From contig JAHZGZ010000016.1 of the NCBI GenBank assembly GCA_019420545.1, positions 1 to 18,955 of the forward strand: a DNA stretch of 18,955 bases, written 5' to 3'. The notes beneath the pieces were generated by a model, which saw only the letters and a list, made by a program, of their open reading frames with translations, ran no database searches and was not told where the DNA came from. Shown here piece by piece: positions 6,637 to 14,214 of the stretch. Each line of letters opens with the position of its first letter. Position 1 is the first letter of the stretch. A program made the translations under genes and the position numbers. The DNA comes from Bacteroidales bacterium (GTDB lineage: Bacteria; Bacteroidota; Bacteroidia; Bacteroidales; Muribaculaceae).

Positions 6637-6884
6637 CAAAATCTGAAACAAATGGCAAGACAGCATTGCAACATATTAATTAGCAAACGAATTCAGGGCT
6701 TAAAAGGCTTTGAACGCAATGCTTGTGTGCTTATGCCGTCAACAACAGGCACATCATATTGCAGAGCTGTCCGACCGTTTTGTTTCAGTAACCCAACTGA
6801 CATAAGTTAGTCTACAAATACAGACTACTGAGATATAACGACTGTCGGAAAGTCCTTACCTAACTTCCCGACAGTCGTTTTTTT
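6637..6884 (+). ncRNA. Short transcript unit of unknown role (sRNA or small peptide)
   Basis: A full promoter at the left and a strong terminator at the right define a transcript of about 250 bases. It carries a small hairpin, TAGTCT/AGACTA, at about 6808-6827 just before the terminator. One reading frame, 6652-6810, could encode a 52-residue basic peptide beginning MARQHCNILISKRIQ. Another, 6719-6805, reads MLVCLCRQQQ ... AELSDRFVSVTQLT and looks somewhat more protein-like, as if it were the tail of a decayed gene. Neither is recognised and they cannot both be real, so RNA function, leader peptide and gene remnant all remain possible. Confidence 0.4.
6838..6884 (+). terminator. Strong intrinsic terminator
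   Basis: ACGACTGTCGG (6838-6848) pairs perfectly with CCGACAGTCGT (6868-6878) and is followed at once by a run of T to 6884. This is the clearest Rho-independent terminator in the window. Confidence 0.9.
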
Positions 6885-6910
6885 GTGTCCTCACCGATAT
6901 AACCTTCTCC

Positions 6911-6959
6911 ATCGCGATTAGCTGCGGACACACATTTCAATAATCGCGTCTTATGACGC
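6911..6959. repeat. Inverted repeats upstream of the 376-residue gene
   Basis: CGCGATTA (6913-6920) is repeated inverted as TAATCGCG (6941-6948), and GCGTC/GACGC forms a short hairpin at 6946-6959, ten bases before the ATG at 6969. This may be an operator or a 5' leader structure. No standard promoter boxes were found in this gap. Confidence 0.35.
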
Positions 6960-6968
6960 ATAACTCGA

Positions 6969-8099
6969 ATGAAAATGAGATTTAATGATCAAAAGAAATT
7001 ATACCGCCAGAATGCTCTGATTCAGTCAGATATTTTTCATCTCCCTATAAGACGCTTTCTTGACGTGACCGTCGTTTCAGGGAAGTGTGCTGATATCATA
7101 CGCAGCATACATGGATCGATGAGTCGCCTGGCTCCTATGGGCGACGATGAGAGGAGAAGTCTTTGGTTTGAAGTCAAGGGCAAGAGGTGGGAGTGGTATA
7201 GATTGTCGGTATCAACCTATAAGGATCACCATTATCTCTATCTCACCGGAGACACTTATGACCATCATGTATTTTGTGACAAGGAAGATCGTAAGTCCTG
7301 CCATTGTTTCTATGAGGATGAACTCGCCGGAATATTCTCAAAAATCGAGAAGTATGTTGCCGGACTCGTAGACAACATCTTGTCTGCGCCCGAACAATAT
7401 AATTCGTATGTTGAGAAATATTTGAGTTACTATCGGAGAGAAGGGTTGATAAAGAGGTCAGTCCTGAACTCTTTGATTCCTGATAATAGCTATGACGGAA
7501 TCGATATACCTCGTGTAATCAACATATATGAGAATCAGGTCGAGCCTACTCTGTTCTCTGAGATGACCCTCAGACGCTATATGCACTATTGGCGTATAGC
7601 ATACGAAGCTGTATATGGCAAGATGTCTGGAGATGATTTCGAAGTCTTCCGGAATTCAAGCAAAGGATATGAGGCAAGAGAATATAATCTTGATTCTGAG
7701 GGTGATTTCAGAAGATGGAAGAGCGATGTCTCACCTTATCACGGCTTTGATGTGGTGTATGCGAGAGTTCACATGTACCCTAAATATACCAATGGACAAT
7801 GGCATTTTTATGTCGGCACCGTTAGTTATTGGAATCTTGATGATTGCTTCCGAGCTGTCGTAGGATTGTATGATGCCGGAATCTCGGTTGAATTGGGAGA
7901 AGTCGAGCATATTCTCGGAATCTTGAAGGAAACCGACTATGTAGAGATTACCCCTTATGCGTATCGATATATGCAGGGCGATGACATCGGTAGCCAGATG
8001 AAACTTCCTTATGCTGATGAAGTAGGCAAGCATGTTATAAAGAAAATAATCGCAAACACTAAATGGAATAAGCTTGAGAAGGTAGGCCCTCTCACTTAA
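6969..8099 (+). CDS. Unrecognised 376-residue protein
   Basis: A long, clearly coding frame with Bacteroidales-like codon use and no family I recognise. It is soluble, with no signal peptide or membrane helix, and rich in Tyr, Asp and His. The N-terminal third has strand-rich text (WFEVKGKRWEWYRLSVS, HHYLYLTGDTYDHHVFC). It also holds a Cys/His cluster (HVFCDKEDRKSCHCFYEDE, about residues 99-117) that could bind metal, although the spacing fits no known finger. The middle is helical (SKIEKYVAGLVDNIL; MTLRRYMHYWRIAYEAVYGKM) and may carry an enzyme-like EVFRNSSKGYEAREYNLDSEGD segment. Met3 at 6975 is an alternative start. It is flanked by a toxin-antitoxin operon and small orphan genes, so it may be accessory. 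Confidence 0.75.
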   Translation: MKMRFNDQKKLYRQNALIQSDIFHLPIRRFLDVTVVSGKCADIIRSIHGSMSRLAPMGDDERRSLWFEVKGKRWEWYRLSVSTYKDHHYLYLTGDTYDHHVFCDKEDRKSCHCFYEDELAGIFSKIEKYVAGLVDNILSAPEQYNSYVEKYLSYYRREGLIKRSVLNSLIPDNSYDGIDIPRVINIYENQVEPTLFSEMTLRRYMHYWRIAYEAVYGKMSGDDFEVFRNSSKGYEAREYNLDSEGDFRRWKSDVSPYHGFDVVYARVHMYPKYTNGQWHFYVGTVSYWNLDDCFRAVVGLYDAGISVELGEVEHILGILKETDYVEITPYAYRYMQGDDIGSQMKLPYADEVGKHVIKKIIANTKWNKLEKVGPLT

Positions 8100-8355
8100 C
8101 AAAACCATCGGCAATACCCGTTGCGTCTGTAATCAGCTTGGTTATACCTTTCATGGAGAGCAGGCCGATTTCCGCCGGGATGCCGTAATAGAGATCTGAC
8201 ACAATGGGTTTTGGCATGCTTATTGCTGTTTTATCATCATAAATGCTACACTTATGAACATCAATAAAGAGTATCTGACTATTAGCATCACGTTCCCAAA
8301 ACCAATAATTGAACGTGACGATGGACAGAACATCAACTCGTGCGTGGCGACGCAT
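8092..8355 (-). CDS. Possible small protein or gene fragment
   Basis: An 87-codon leftward frame whose last 70 residues read like protein: ERDANSQILFIDVHKC, then ISMPKPIVSDLYYGIPAEIG and MKGITKLITDATGIADGF. It ends tail-to-tail with the 376-residue gene, overlapping by 8 bases. Its first codons lie antisense to the start of the small Cys-motif gene, so the true start is doubtful. It may be a truncated gene. No family was recognised, but the stretch 8100-8320 is otherwise empty and the frame is better than most shadows here. Confidence 0.35.
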   Translation of the reverse strand: MRRHARVDVLSIVTFNYWFWERDANSQILFIDVHKCSIYDDKTAISMPKPIVSDLYYGIPAEIGLLSMKGITKLITDATGIADGFVK

Positions 8356-8614
8356 TCAGAAAAAACGCGTGTGGCGTAATCGGTTACGCATTATCTTCAG
8401 AGCATTTTCACCGGCATACGTTGAAGATACATCTACCGGAGTAAAACGCGAAGCCGAAACCTGGAAAGAACTCCAGAAGGTAAAATGGTGTCAGGTGTAT
8501 CGAACCAATGGACAACCTTGCAGCTGCCCTATGTGTTCCGGCGAACGATACGACCGTCTCGACTTCAAACGCGAGACCTCAAAGGCAATCCGCGAGCAGC
8601 TTGAATTGGAATAA
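8321..8614 (+). CDS. Small conserved-type protein with CSCPMC motif
   Basis: A 97-residue basic protein. The N-terminal half is Arg-rich (RAWRRIQKKRVWRNRLRIIF). The C-terminal half has TNGQPCSCPMCSGERYDR, with three closely spaced Cys, and a charged helix ending EQLELE. The ATG at 8321 is preferred to a TTG at 8309. Proteins of this build (Arg-rich helix plus CSCxMC) are common unannotated ORFs in Bacteroidales, as I remember them. The Cys set may bind zinc and the basic helix may bind nucleic acid, but both are inference. It ends just before a terminator hairpin. Confidence 0.7.
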   Translation: MDRTSTRAWRRIQKKRVWRNRLRIIFRAFSPAYVEDTSTGVKREAETWKELQKVKWCQVYRTNGQPCSCPMCSGERYDRLDFKRETSKAIREQLELE

Positions 8615-8627
8615 GCATCAACCTTAA

Positions 8628-8668
8628 CAACGGCGTCTTGTCAGCTAACGAGATGCCGTTGCCTTTCT
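8628..8668 (+). terminator. Hairpin between convergent genes, probable terminator
   Basis: CAACGGCGTCT (8628-8638) pairs with AGATGCCGTTG (8651-8661), ten Watson-Crick pairs and one G-T pair around a 12-base loop. CCTTTCTGT follows. It lies 13 bases after the CSCPMC gene and 33 before the end of the leftward dehydrogenase gene, so it may stop transcription from both sides. Confidence 0.6.
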
Positions 8669-8694
8669 GTGTATAAAGTTTCCGATTATGTCCT

Positions 8695-9726
8695 TCAATC
8701 CGGATGGATGGCGGTTTTGATGACGCCGTCGGTGCGGGTGGCGAAGAGGGTGTAGGCCTCCCGGATGCGGCTGAGAGGGTAACGGTGGGTTATCAGATGG
8801 GTGGTGTCAATCTTGCCTTCGGAAACCAGCTGCATGATTTTGTCGCAGTCGCAGGCATCGACGCCGCCGGTCTTGAACGTGAGGTTCTTGCCATACATCC
8901 ACGGCAAGGGCAATATCTGTTCTTTCTCGTAGAGGGCGACAATCGTGACGATGGCATTCGGTCGGGCGCAATGCCATGCGAGTTCAAATGTATCCTCCCC
9001 TCCGGCAACCTCAATCACGCGGTCTGCACCACGACCCTCCGTAAACTTGCAAAGGGCATCAAGACATTCTGTCGGCTCGACAACATTGACATTAGGATAA
9101 TGCTGCCGCACGAAATGCCGACGGTTCTTGTCAGCCTCGCAAACGACAATATGCTGAGGGTGATAAAGTTGCACACACTCCAAAGTGCATAATCCGGTCG
9201 GACCGGCACCAATAATCAGCACAGTATCTTCCTCGGAGATTTCAGAAATCTTGGCGCCCCAATAACCTGTGGCGAGAATGTCGCCGACAAACAACGCCTG
9301 TTCATCGCTCATATTCTCGGGAATCGGGGTAAGACCATTGTCGGCATATGGCACGCGGACATATTCCGTCTGGCCGCCGTCAATGCGGCAACCTAACATC
9401 CAGCCGCCGGAAGTGCTGTTGTTCACATATCCGCGTTTGCAATAGAAGCACTCTCCGCAGAACGTCTCGACATTCACTGCAACCCGGTCGCCCGGCTTGA
9501 CCTTGGCGACTTCCGAACCGACGGACTCAACGACTCCGACCAGCTCATGCCCTACGGTGATGCCGACCTCCGCCTGAGGCACGGCCCCATGCAGAATATG
9601 AAGGTCAGACGAGCAGATGCTCGAAAGTGTAACCCTCACCACGGCATCCTTCGGGTTCAAAACTTCCGGTTTCGGCTTCTCAATCAATTCAAACTGCCCC
9701 GGCGCAGTATATGTCAATGCTTTCAT
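8695..9726 (-). CDS. Zinc-dependent medium-chain alcohol dehydrogenase
   Basis: A 343-residue MDR-family oxidoreductase of usual length. Catalytic zinc ligands are C38, H60-E61 (GHE motif) and probably D149. The nucleotide-binding loop is G173-x-G-P-T-G178. The structural-zinc lobe has C90, C93 and C96, but the fourth position (spacing C-x7) is S104 (VNNST), where related proteins have Cys; C113 is nearby. It should oxidise a secondary alcohol or sugar alcohol with NAD(P); the substrate is unknown. It begins 8 bases after the RhuM-like gene and could be the last gene of the long leftward transcript, but its higher GC suggests it belongs to the older chromosome flanking the defence island. Confidence 0.9.
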   Translation of the reverse strand: MKALTYTAPGQFELIEKPKPEVLNPKDAVVRVTLSSICSSDLHILHGAVPQAEVGITVGHELVGVVESVGSEVAKVKPGDRVAVNVETFCGECFYCKRGYVNNSTSGGWMLGCRIDGGQTEYVRVPYADNGLTPIPENMSDEQALFVGDILATGYWGAKISEISEEDTVLIIGAGPTGLCTLECVQLYHPQHIVVCEADKNRRHFVRQHYPNVNVVEPTECLDALCKFTEGRGADRVIEVAGGEDTFELAWHCARPNAIVTIVALYEKEQILPLPWMYGKNLTFKTGGVDACDCDKIMQLVSEGKIDTTHLITHRYPLSRIREAYTLFATRTDGVIKTAIHPD

Positions 9727-9734
9727 CTCAAATA

Positions 9735-10757
9735 TTATTCTATATCCAATGGTAGAAGGTTATTATCGTTGAAACGGTCGAAATCGGACTGAAAGAGTTT
9801 GTCTTGGATTACACGGTATTTCTCAAACTCAGTTTCAGCGTATTCTTTAGCTTGTTCGGCTGAAACATGTCCGGCATCAGTCAGAACGGGACGGTCGGTA
9901 AGATCAAGAAACTTATCAATACGCTTAGCCCAGTCCTCCATTGTCATAGGAATATGACGCTTTGCCATATCTTCCGCCATATCAAGGAAAGAGTTGACAA
10001 TTCGTCCCATATCCTCCAGCTCACTCTCTTTGAGATAATTTTTGGCGATGCTGACATCTGGCTTAACAATCTTCCCGTTGGGCGCATTTTCCCATGTTGT
10101 GAGACCCATGTGCTCCTTTTCGGCATTAGCCCGGTCAATTATCAGTTCAGCGGCAGTATGGCCATGAACAGCGTAGTGCATCTTATTCTGCACCTTCTTG
10201 AAGAACAGTCGAGTAGTAGGCGCATCACTATTGTAATCGATGCTTGTGGCGTAAATATCAGTCAGTTTCTGATAGAAGCGGCGCTCGCTGAGACGTATCT
10301 CACGGATCTCAGCTAACAAATGCTCGAAATAGTCCTCGCCAATAAATGAGCCGTTCTCCATGCGCTTCTTGTCAATCACATATCCACGGATGGCAAACTG
10401 ACGTAAAATAAACGTACACCACTGCCTAAACTGCGTGGCCCGGGTACTGTTCACACGATACCCGACACTGATAATTGCATCAAGATTATAGAAAGTCATA
10501 TTATAGTTCTTGCCATCTGAGGCAGTTGTTTCCATTTTGGAAATAACTGAATTTTCCGAAAGTTCTCCACTTTCGAAAATATTCTTTATATGCTTGCTAA
10601 TGGCTGGAACTCCTACATCAAAAAGTTCTGCCATAGCTTTCTGCGTACACCACACAGATTCGTTATGGTACATAACCTGCACGCCATCTTCCTTCCCCTC
10701 AATCTGAAAGATCAGGAATTCCGCCGTGCTATTTCGTATCTCAAACTTCTTCGCCAT
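9735..10757 (-). CDS. RhuM-family protein
   Basis: A 340-residue cytosolic protein of the Virulence_RhuM family. Family marks: EFLIFQIEGKEDGVQVMYHNESVWCTQK-type opening, MAELFDVGVPAISKHIKNIF (an HTH-like segment, about residues 43-62), YNLDAIISVGYRVNSTRATQFRQW (about 90-113), and DAPTTRLFFKKVQNKMHYAVHGHTAAELI (178-206). RhuM was named from a Salmonella pathogenicity island. Relatives are often found beside restriction-modification loci in gut Bacteroidales, and their biochemical role is unknown. It follows the antitoxin stub by 24 bases in the same direction as the defence genes. Confidence 0.88.
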   Translation of the reverse strand: MAKKFEIRNSTAEFLIFQIEGKEDGVQVMYHNESVWCTQKAMAELFDVGVPAISKHIKNIFESGELSENSVISKMETTASDGKNYNMTFYNLDAIISVGYRVNSTRATQFRQWCTFILRQFAIRGYVIDKKRMENGSFIGEDYFEHLLAEIREIRLSERRFYQKLTDIYATSIDYNSDAPTTRLFFKKVQNKMHYAVHGHTAAELIIDRANAEKEHMGLTTWENAPNGKIVKPDVSIAKNYLKESELEDMGRIVNSFLDMAEDMAKRHIPMTMEDWAKRIDKFLDLTDRPVLTDAGHVSAEQAKEYAETEFEKYRVIQDKLFQSDFDRFNDNNLLPLDIE

Positions 10758-10781
10758 AATGGTCGCAAATCAGTAAAAACG

Positions 10782-10997
10782 TTAGATATAGGAAATATTG
10801 ATATTCATAGCCTGTTCAAGGAGACATTCTGACGGCTTCAACCGGTTAACATCCTGCAAACCAATAGCCATCGACCAGTTGCACGCACGTTCCTCCACTC
10901 CCGGTTCCCCGGAAGCAAGATACTGCTCATACTCCTTATATCTGTCTTCGTATGTCATAATTATTGATTGTGCTTTCTCACGTAGTAAGTATTCCAT
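10782..10997 (-). CDS. Short VbhA/Fic-type antitoxin domain, apparently truncated
   Basis: A 71-residue frame; an internal ATG at 10958 (MTYEDRYKEY) is the more family-like start and gives 58 residues. The text YKEYEQYLASGEPGVEERACNW followed by AIGLQDVNRLKPSECLLEQA matches, from memory, the helical antitoxin (VbhA-like) domain that precedes Fic proteins in Bacteroidales. In those the chain continues with a segment of the type NIEGEIS-DE. Here it ends in MNINISYI and no Fic domain follows. It is probably a remnant, or a free-standing shortened antitoxin. The gap to AbiH is 26 bases and to RhuM 24, so it sits inside the defence operon. Confidence 0.55.
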   Translation of the reverse strand: MEYLLREKAQSIIMTYEDRYKEYEQYLASGEPGVEERACNWSMAIGLQDVNRLKPSECLLEQAMNINISYI

Positions 10998-11023
10998 ACT
11001 TTAAACATCTTTGCCAATGTCAA

Positions 11024-11965
11024 TCAATCAAATAAATTAGTTTGTTGATGGCGCGGTATTACAATGTCTGATAGCTGTACTAGAGAAGCGTTTTCTAATG
11101 ATAACTGCTTTATGATATTTTCCTTATGAATTTTGTCATCTATATTATACCAACTAAATTCCCATTTTGCATCAGCATTCACTATGCCTTTTATGTGTTC
11201 TAAGTACGGTAAGTCAACATCTGAAAGCGAAAGTCCCCACACATGGATAGTGTTGACAGCTGAAAGTTTTTCCCAGATCTGATGGCTATTTTGTATAATG
11301 GAAGATACGTCTTTATAAAGAGTCATCATATCCTCGATCGCCTCTTCTAATAATTCCTTTTCGTCATCTTCCATTGAATCAAATTGCCAATTTCTTTTGA
11401 TTGATTCAGGTTTTTGGTTATGTCCAAAAATGAGATGTTGGTTTAGGTCTGCACATCCATGAATGTAATATATGTTTTTTTGTGCAATATCATAAGCTGT
11501 TTCCAACGTTCTGGTATAATTAAAATTGATAAAGTATGAGTTGGCTTTATTTATCAAGATTCTTTGGTTGTAATCTGGCTCTGCCAGTTGCAATACCCAT
11601 TCTGTAAAATATTGCTCAAAAAAATAGTACAATCTGTGGAGAGTGAGTCCTATTTCTGGTATGGGTCCGTCTGAAAAATCATCAAGATTAAAAAAGCCGT
11701 TGCTACCATCTGCTCGATTAAAAAATATCATGAAGGGAGAATATACATAGTTATCCAGTATAGCATCAATAGGGACATTACCTAGATTTTCTTCTAGGGA
11801 ACTCCATAAATCCCCTCCATCTAATTCATAAACTTGGAATAATCGATTGAAAATAACAGGATCTCGATTTTCCAGCCAATTCTTAAACTGTGAGTAACTG
11901 GAATTGATACGATGGTGCATATCAAAACCATTGCCAATGAGATATAATTCCTTAAGTGTATTCAT
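11024..11965 (-). CDS. AbiH-family abortive infection protein
   Basis: A 313-residue protein of the AbiH family (named from a lactococcal phage-abortive plasmid gene). Marks: LYLIGNGFDMHHRI at residues 7-20, NFNYTRTLE at 147-155, YYIHG at 166-170, FGHN at 180-183, and HVWGLSLSDVDLPYL in the C-terminal third. The IGNGFD and IHG motifs suggest a nucleotide-related fold, but the activity is not something I can state. In this family the protein blocks phage growth at the cost of the cell. It starts 3 bases after the GmrSD-like gene stops, implying joint translation. Confidence 0.88.
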   Translation of the reverse strand: MNTLKELYLIGNGFDMHHRINSSYSQFKNWLENRDPVIFNRLFQVYELDGGDLWSSLEENLGNVPIDAILDNYVYSPFMIFFNRADGSNGFFNLDDFSDGPIPEIGLTLHRLYYFFEQYFTEWVLQLAEPDYNQRILINKANSYFINFNYTRTLETAYDIAQKNIYYIHGCADLNQHLIFGHNQKPESIKRNWQFDSMEDDEKELLEEAIEDMMTLYKDVSSIIQNSHQIWEKLSAVNTIHVWGLSLSDVDLPYLEHIKGIVNADAKWEFSWYNIDDKIHKENIIKQLSLENASLVQLSDIVIPRHQQTNLFD

Positions 11966-11968
11966 ATA

Positions 11969-14203
11969 TTAGGATTGCACGGTGGTAACTACTCGGATTC
12001 CTTCTGCTTCAAGAATTGCACGAACTGAGTTTGCTGAGTCAAGAGTGATTTGAGTGGAAACGGTAAAGCGGATACCATCAGCGGATGTCATCCATGCAGA
12101 GTCTTCAAGAAAATACCATCGTGAAATTTCTGAATCGGTCGGCTTACGACCACGAGTAAGTGGTTTCTGAAGGTCAGTTTCAGAGCACAGAAAGCCAAGA
12201 CGTTTGAATTGTTTTAGCATTGAGTCCTTAAAGACAGCCTTTAATTCGGCGAGCGTCTTATTTGGGAATATGTTTATATATAGCTTTATTCCTTCAAGAA
12301 CAAATCTTTTTTTTGATAGATACGTTCTTCCTCCATCAAGTGAGAATTTAGTTCGATCATTGTTGCTGTTAATCCTCTTATGAGGATTTTCAGAATCAGA
12401 TGAAGAAGCTATGAGACCCTCATTAGGCTCTGCAGCCACTGCCATTTCCTCTGTTTCATGTACATCGCTACTGCTTGCCTCAAATTCTACATCTTCGAAA
12501 TTCCAAATTACTCTGGCATTGTCAAACAACCAGTCGGCGCGAGCTTCAATCTTGGACTCATTCCAATCGGTTTGAGCTAGGACGAATGCCATTGTATCAA
12601 GTCCGGTTGCGTATTCTTTCAACCCTTTCTTCTTAGAGTTGCCGTTAAGCTTTATGTTCCAACTGTTGTTGCTAATCGAGGAATTAAGACTTTGGGTAAG
12701 AAGTGCGAGATTCCCGAGAGTCTTCAGTTTGAGATTACGAGACTCCGTCTGCGTTGGATCAGCTATCGGCCATGTCTGTGGTTTCCATTTCTTGGGCATA
12801 AGATGTTCCAAAGAGTAGGAATTAAATGATTTGAGGGCTGTTGAATGTCTGGAACTACGGATTCTTGATTCAAGGAGGTAAAGCACTCCTTTGGAACGAA
12901 CATCCAAAAGAACGTTATCCTCAAAAGCGTATATCAGTTCTTCGTCTCCTGGCATTGCAAGAGACGAGTCATTTTCTTTTGATCTAAGATACTCTTTCAG
13001 AGATTGGGATGTAAGGAACTGTTCACCAATCAGCGATTGCGAGAAAAGGTCACTGTAGTTGTTTGCACTTCGCTTGCAAACAAGACGGCGCATGAGATAT
13101 GATTCCAAAACTCGTGCAATTCTGTCAATTTCCGCCTGATCATACTGATTTTTCAATAGGTAGAGTAAGTAGGGAATGAGTGTAGTCGTATCCAATCCGA
13201 ACATGATGAGATTCAGGCGGTCAAGACCGTATTCAGCAGGTATTTCCTCATTGAGGATTTTTGGAGACAAGAATTGTCTGTAGATTTTTGCGTACTCTGT
13301 AAGGTCATCTACCAAAGTACTATAATCAATATCCGTCATGGAAATGAAGTCTTTATACTGACTGAAAAGATCATCAATCCTATTGAATCGTTCCTTCTTT
13401 ACAGAATCAAATCCATATGCAGGATCATTGATTTTTATGTGGAGATATGCGTTGTGGAACGTTTCAAGATTCTTGCGTATCTTACGACCTTGTGTCACAC
13501 TTGAATCCCAGTATTTCAGAGTGTCTTCGTCTGCCTCGAACACAGGTTTCCATTTTGACAGATACATCTGGATAGATTCCTGACTGAAGAGATGATTCTT
13601 CAGAAGTTCGCCGGTAGTCAGAGTCACTCCAATAGAGTTAATTGTATCGAAGATTACTTGTTCGTCATCTTCATTATTTAAATCTATTCCGACGAATGAT
13701 ATATGTGCAAGAATTGTGTCGAGATTCAGCTTCTCAATATCAACCTTTTCTATGAAAAACTTGTAAGCTTCCGCAAGCCTACTCTCTGAATTTATCGGTG
13801 TCAACTCCTCTTGAGAGATAATCTCGTCAAATATGTTCTTATCGAACATGTTATGGACTATGGCATATTTATTCTCATCGAGGATAAACATATTTTCAAA
13901 CTTACGCTTTCTTCCAGTCTTTAAGCAAAGGACCTTCAGAAACAGGGCAAGTGTCGTCATCCGCTGCTGACCGTCTATCACCGTTCTTACATCCCCTACT
14001 GTAGAGGAAGTGGATGTGGGCACCTGTTTAAGAATAACAGAGCCGAGGAAATATTCCTTGCCAGACTGCGAAACTTGCTCCATACTTTCAAGGAACCTTT
14101 CCCATAAATCTTCTTTCCAAACATAAGAACGTTGGAAGAAAGGGATTACCAATTGCCTGTTGCCGTTGAGTATGTCATTGATTTTCTTTTTACCTGCGTC
14201 CAT
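11969..14203 (-). CDS. DUF262/GmrSD-type nuclease (HNH) with C-terminal extension
   Basis: A 744-residue fused protein. The GmrS-like DUF262 domain carries IPFFQRSYVW at 20-29 and VIDGQQRMTTL at 75-85, the ParB-like NTP-binding motif. The GmrD-like DUF1524 domain carries LEHLMPKKW (H467) and TLGNLALLTQSLNSSISNNSW, the His-Asn-Asn nuclease signature. A Ser/Asp/Glu-rich linker at about 577-615 leads to an extra domain (618-744, from KFSLDGGRTYLSKKRFVL) that I cannot name but looks like a winged helix. GmrSD enzymes cut phage DNA with modified bases such as glucosylated hydroxymethylcytosine. It starts 11 bases after the McrC-like gene. Whether this copy senses modified DNA or works with the McrBC module is unknown. 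Confidence 0.88.
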   Translation of the reverse strand: MDAGKKKINDILNGNRQLVIPFFQRSYVWKEDLWERFLESMEQVSQSGKEYFLGSVILKQVPTSTSSTVGDVRTVIDGQQRMTTLALFLKVLCLKTGRKRKFENMFILDENKYAIVHNMFDKNIFDEIISQEELTPINSESRLAEAYKFFIEKVDIEKLNLDTILAHISFVGIDLNNEDDEQVIFDTINSIGVTLTTGELLKNHLFSQESIQMYLSKWKPVFEADEDTLKYWDSSVTQGRKIRKNLETFHNAYLHIKINDPAYGFDSVKKERFNRIDDLFSQYKDFISMTDIDYSTLVDDLTEYAKIYRQFLSPKILNEEIPAEYGLDRLNLIMFGLDTTTLIPYLLYLLKNQYDQAEIDRIARVLESYLMRRLVCKRSANNYSDLFSQSLIGEQFLTSQSLKEYLRSKENDSSLAMPGDEELIYAFEDNVLLDVRSKGVLYLLESRIRSSRHSTALKSFNSYSLEHLMPKKWKPQTWPIADPTQTESRNLKLKTLGNLALLTQSLNSSISNNSWNIKLNGNSKKKGLKEYATGLDTMAFVLAQTDWNESKIEARADWLFDNARVIWNFEDVEFEASSSDVHETEEMAVAAEPNEGLIASSSDSENPHKRINSNNDRTKFSLDGGRTYLSKKRFVLEGIKLYINIFPNKTLAELKAVFKDSMLKQFKRLGFLCSETDLQKPLTRGRKPTDSEISRWYFLEDSAWMTSADGIRFTVSTQITLDSANSVRAILEAEGIRVVTTVQS

Positions 14204-14214
14204 GTTTTAGAATT

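Noticed and set aside
6541..6810. 89-codon frame beginning at 6541
   Set aside because: Its first third crosses an operator candidate and the rightward promoter; any real peptide would start after about 6637.
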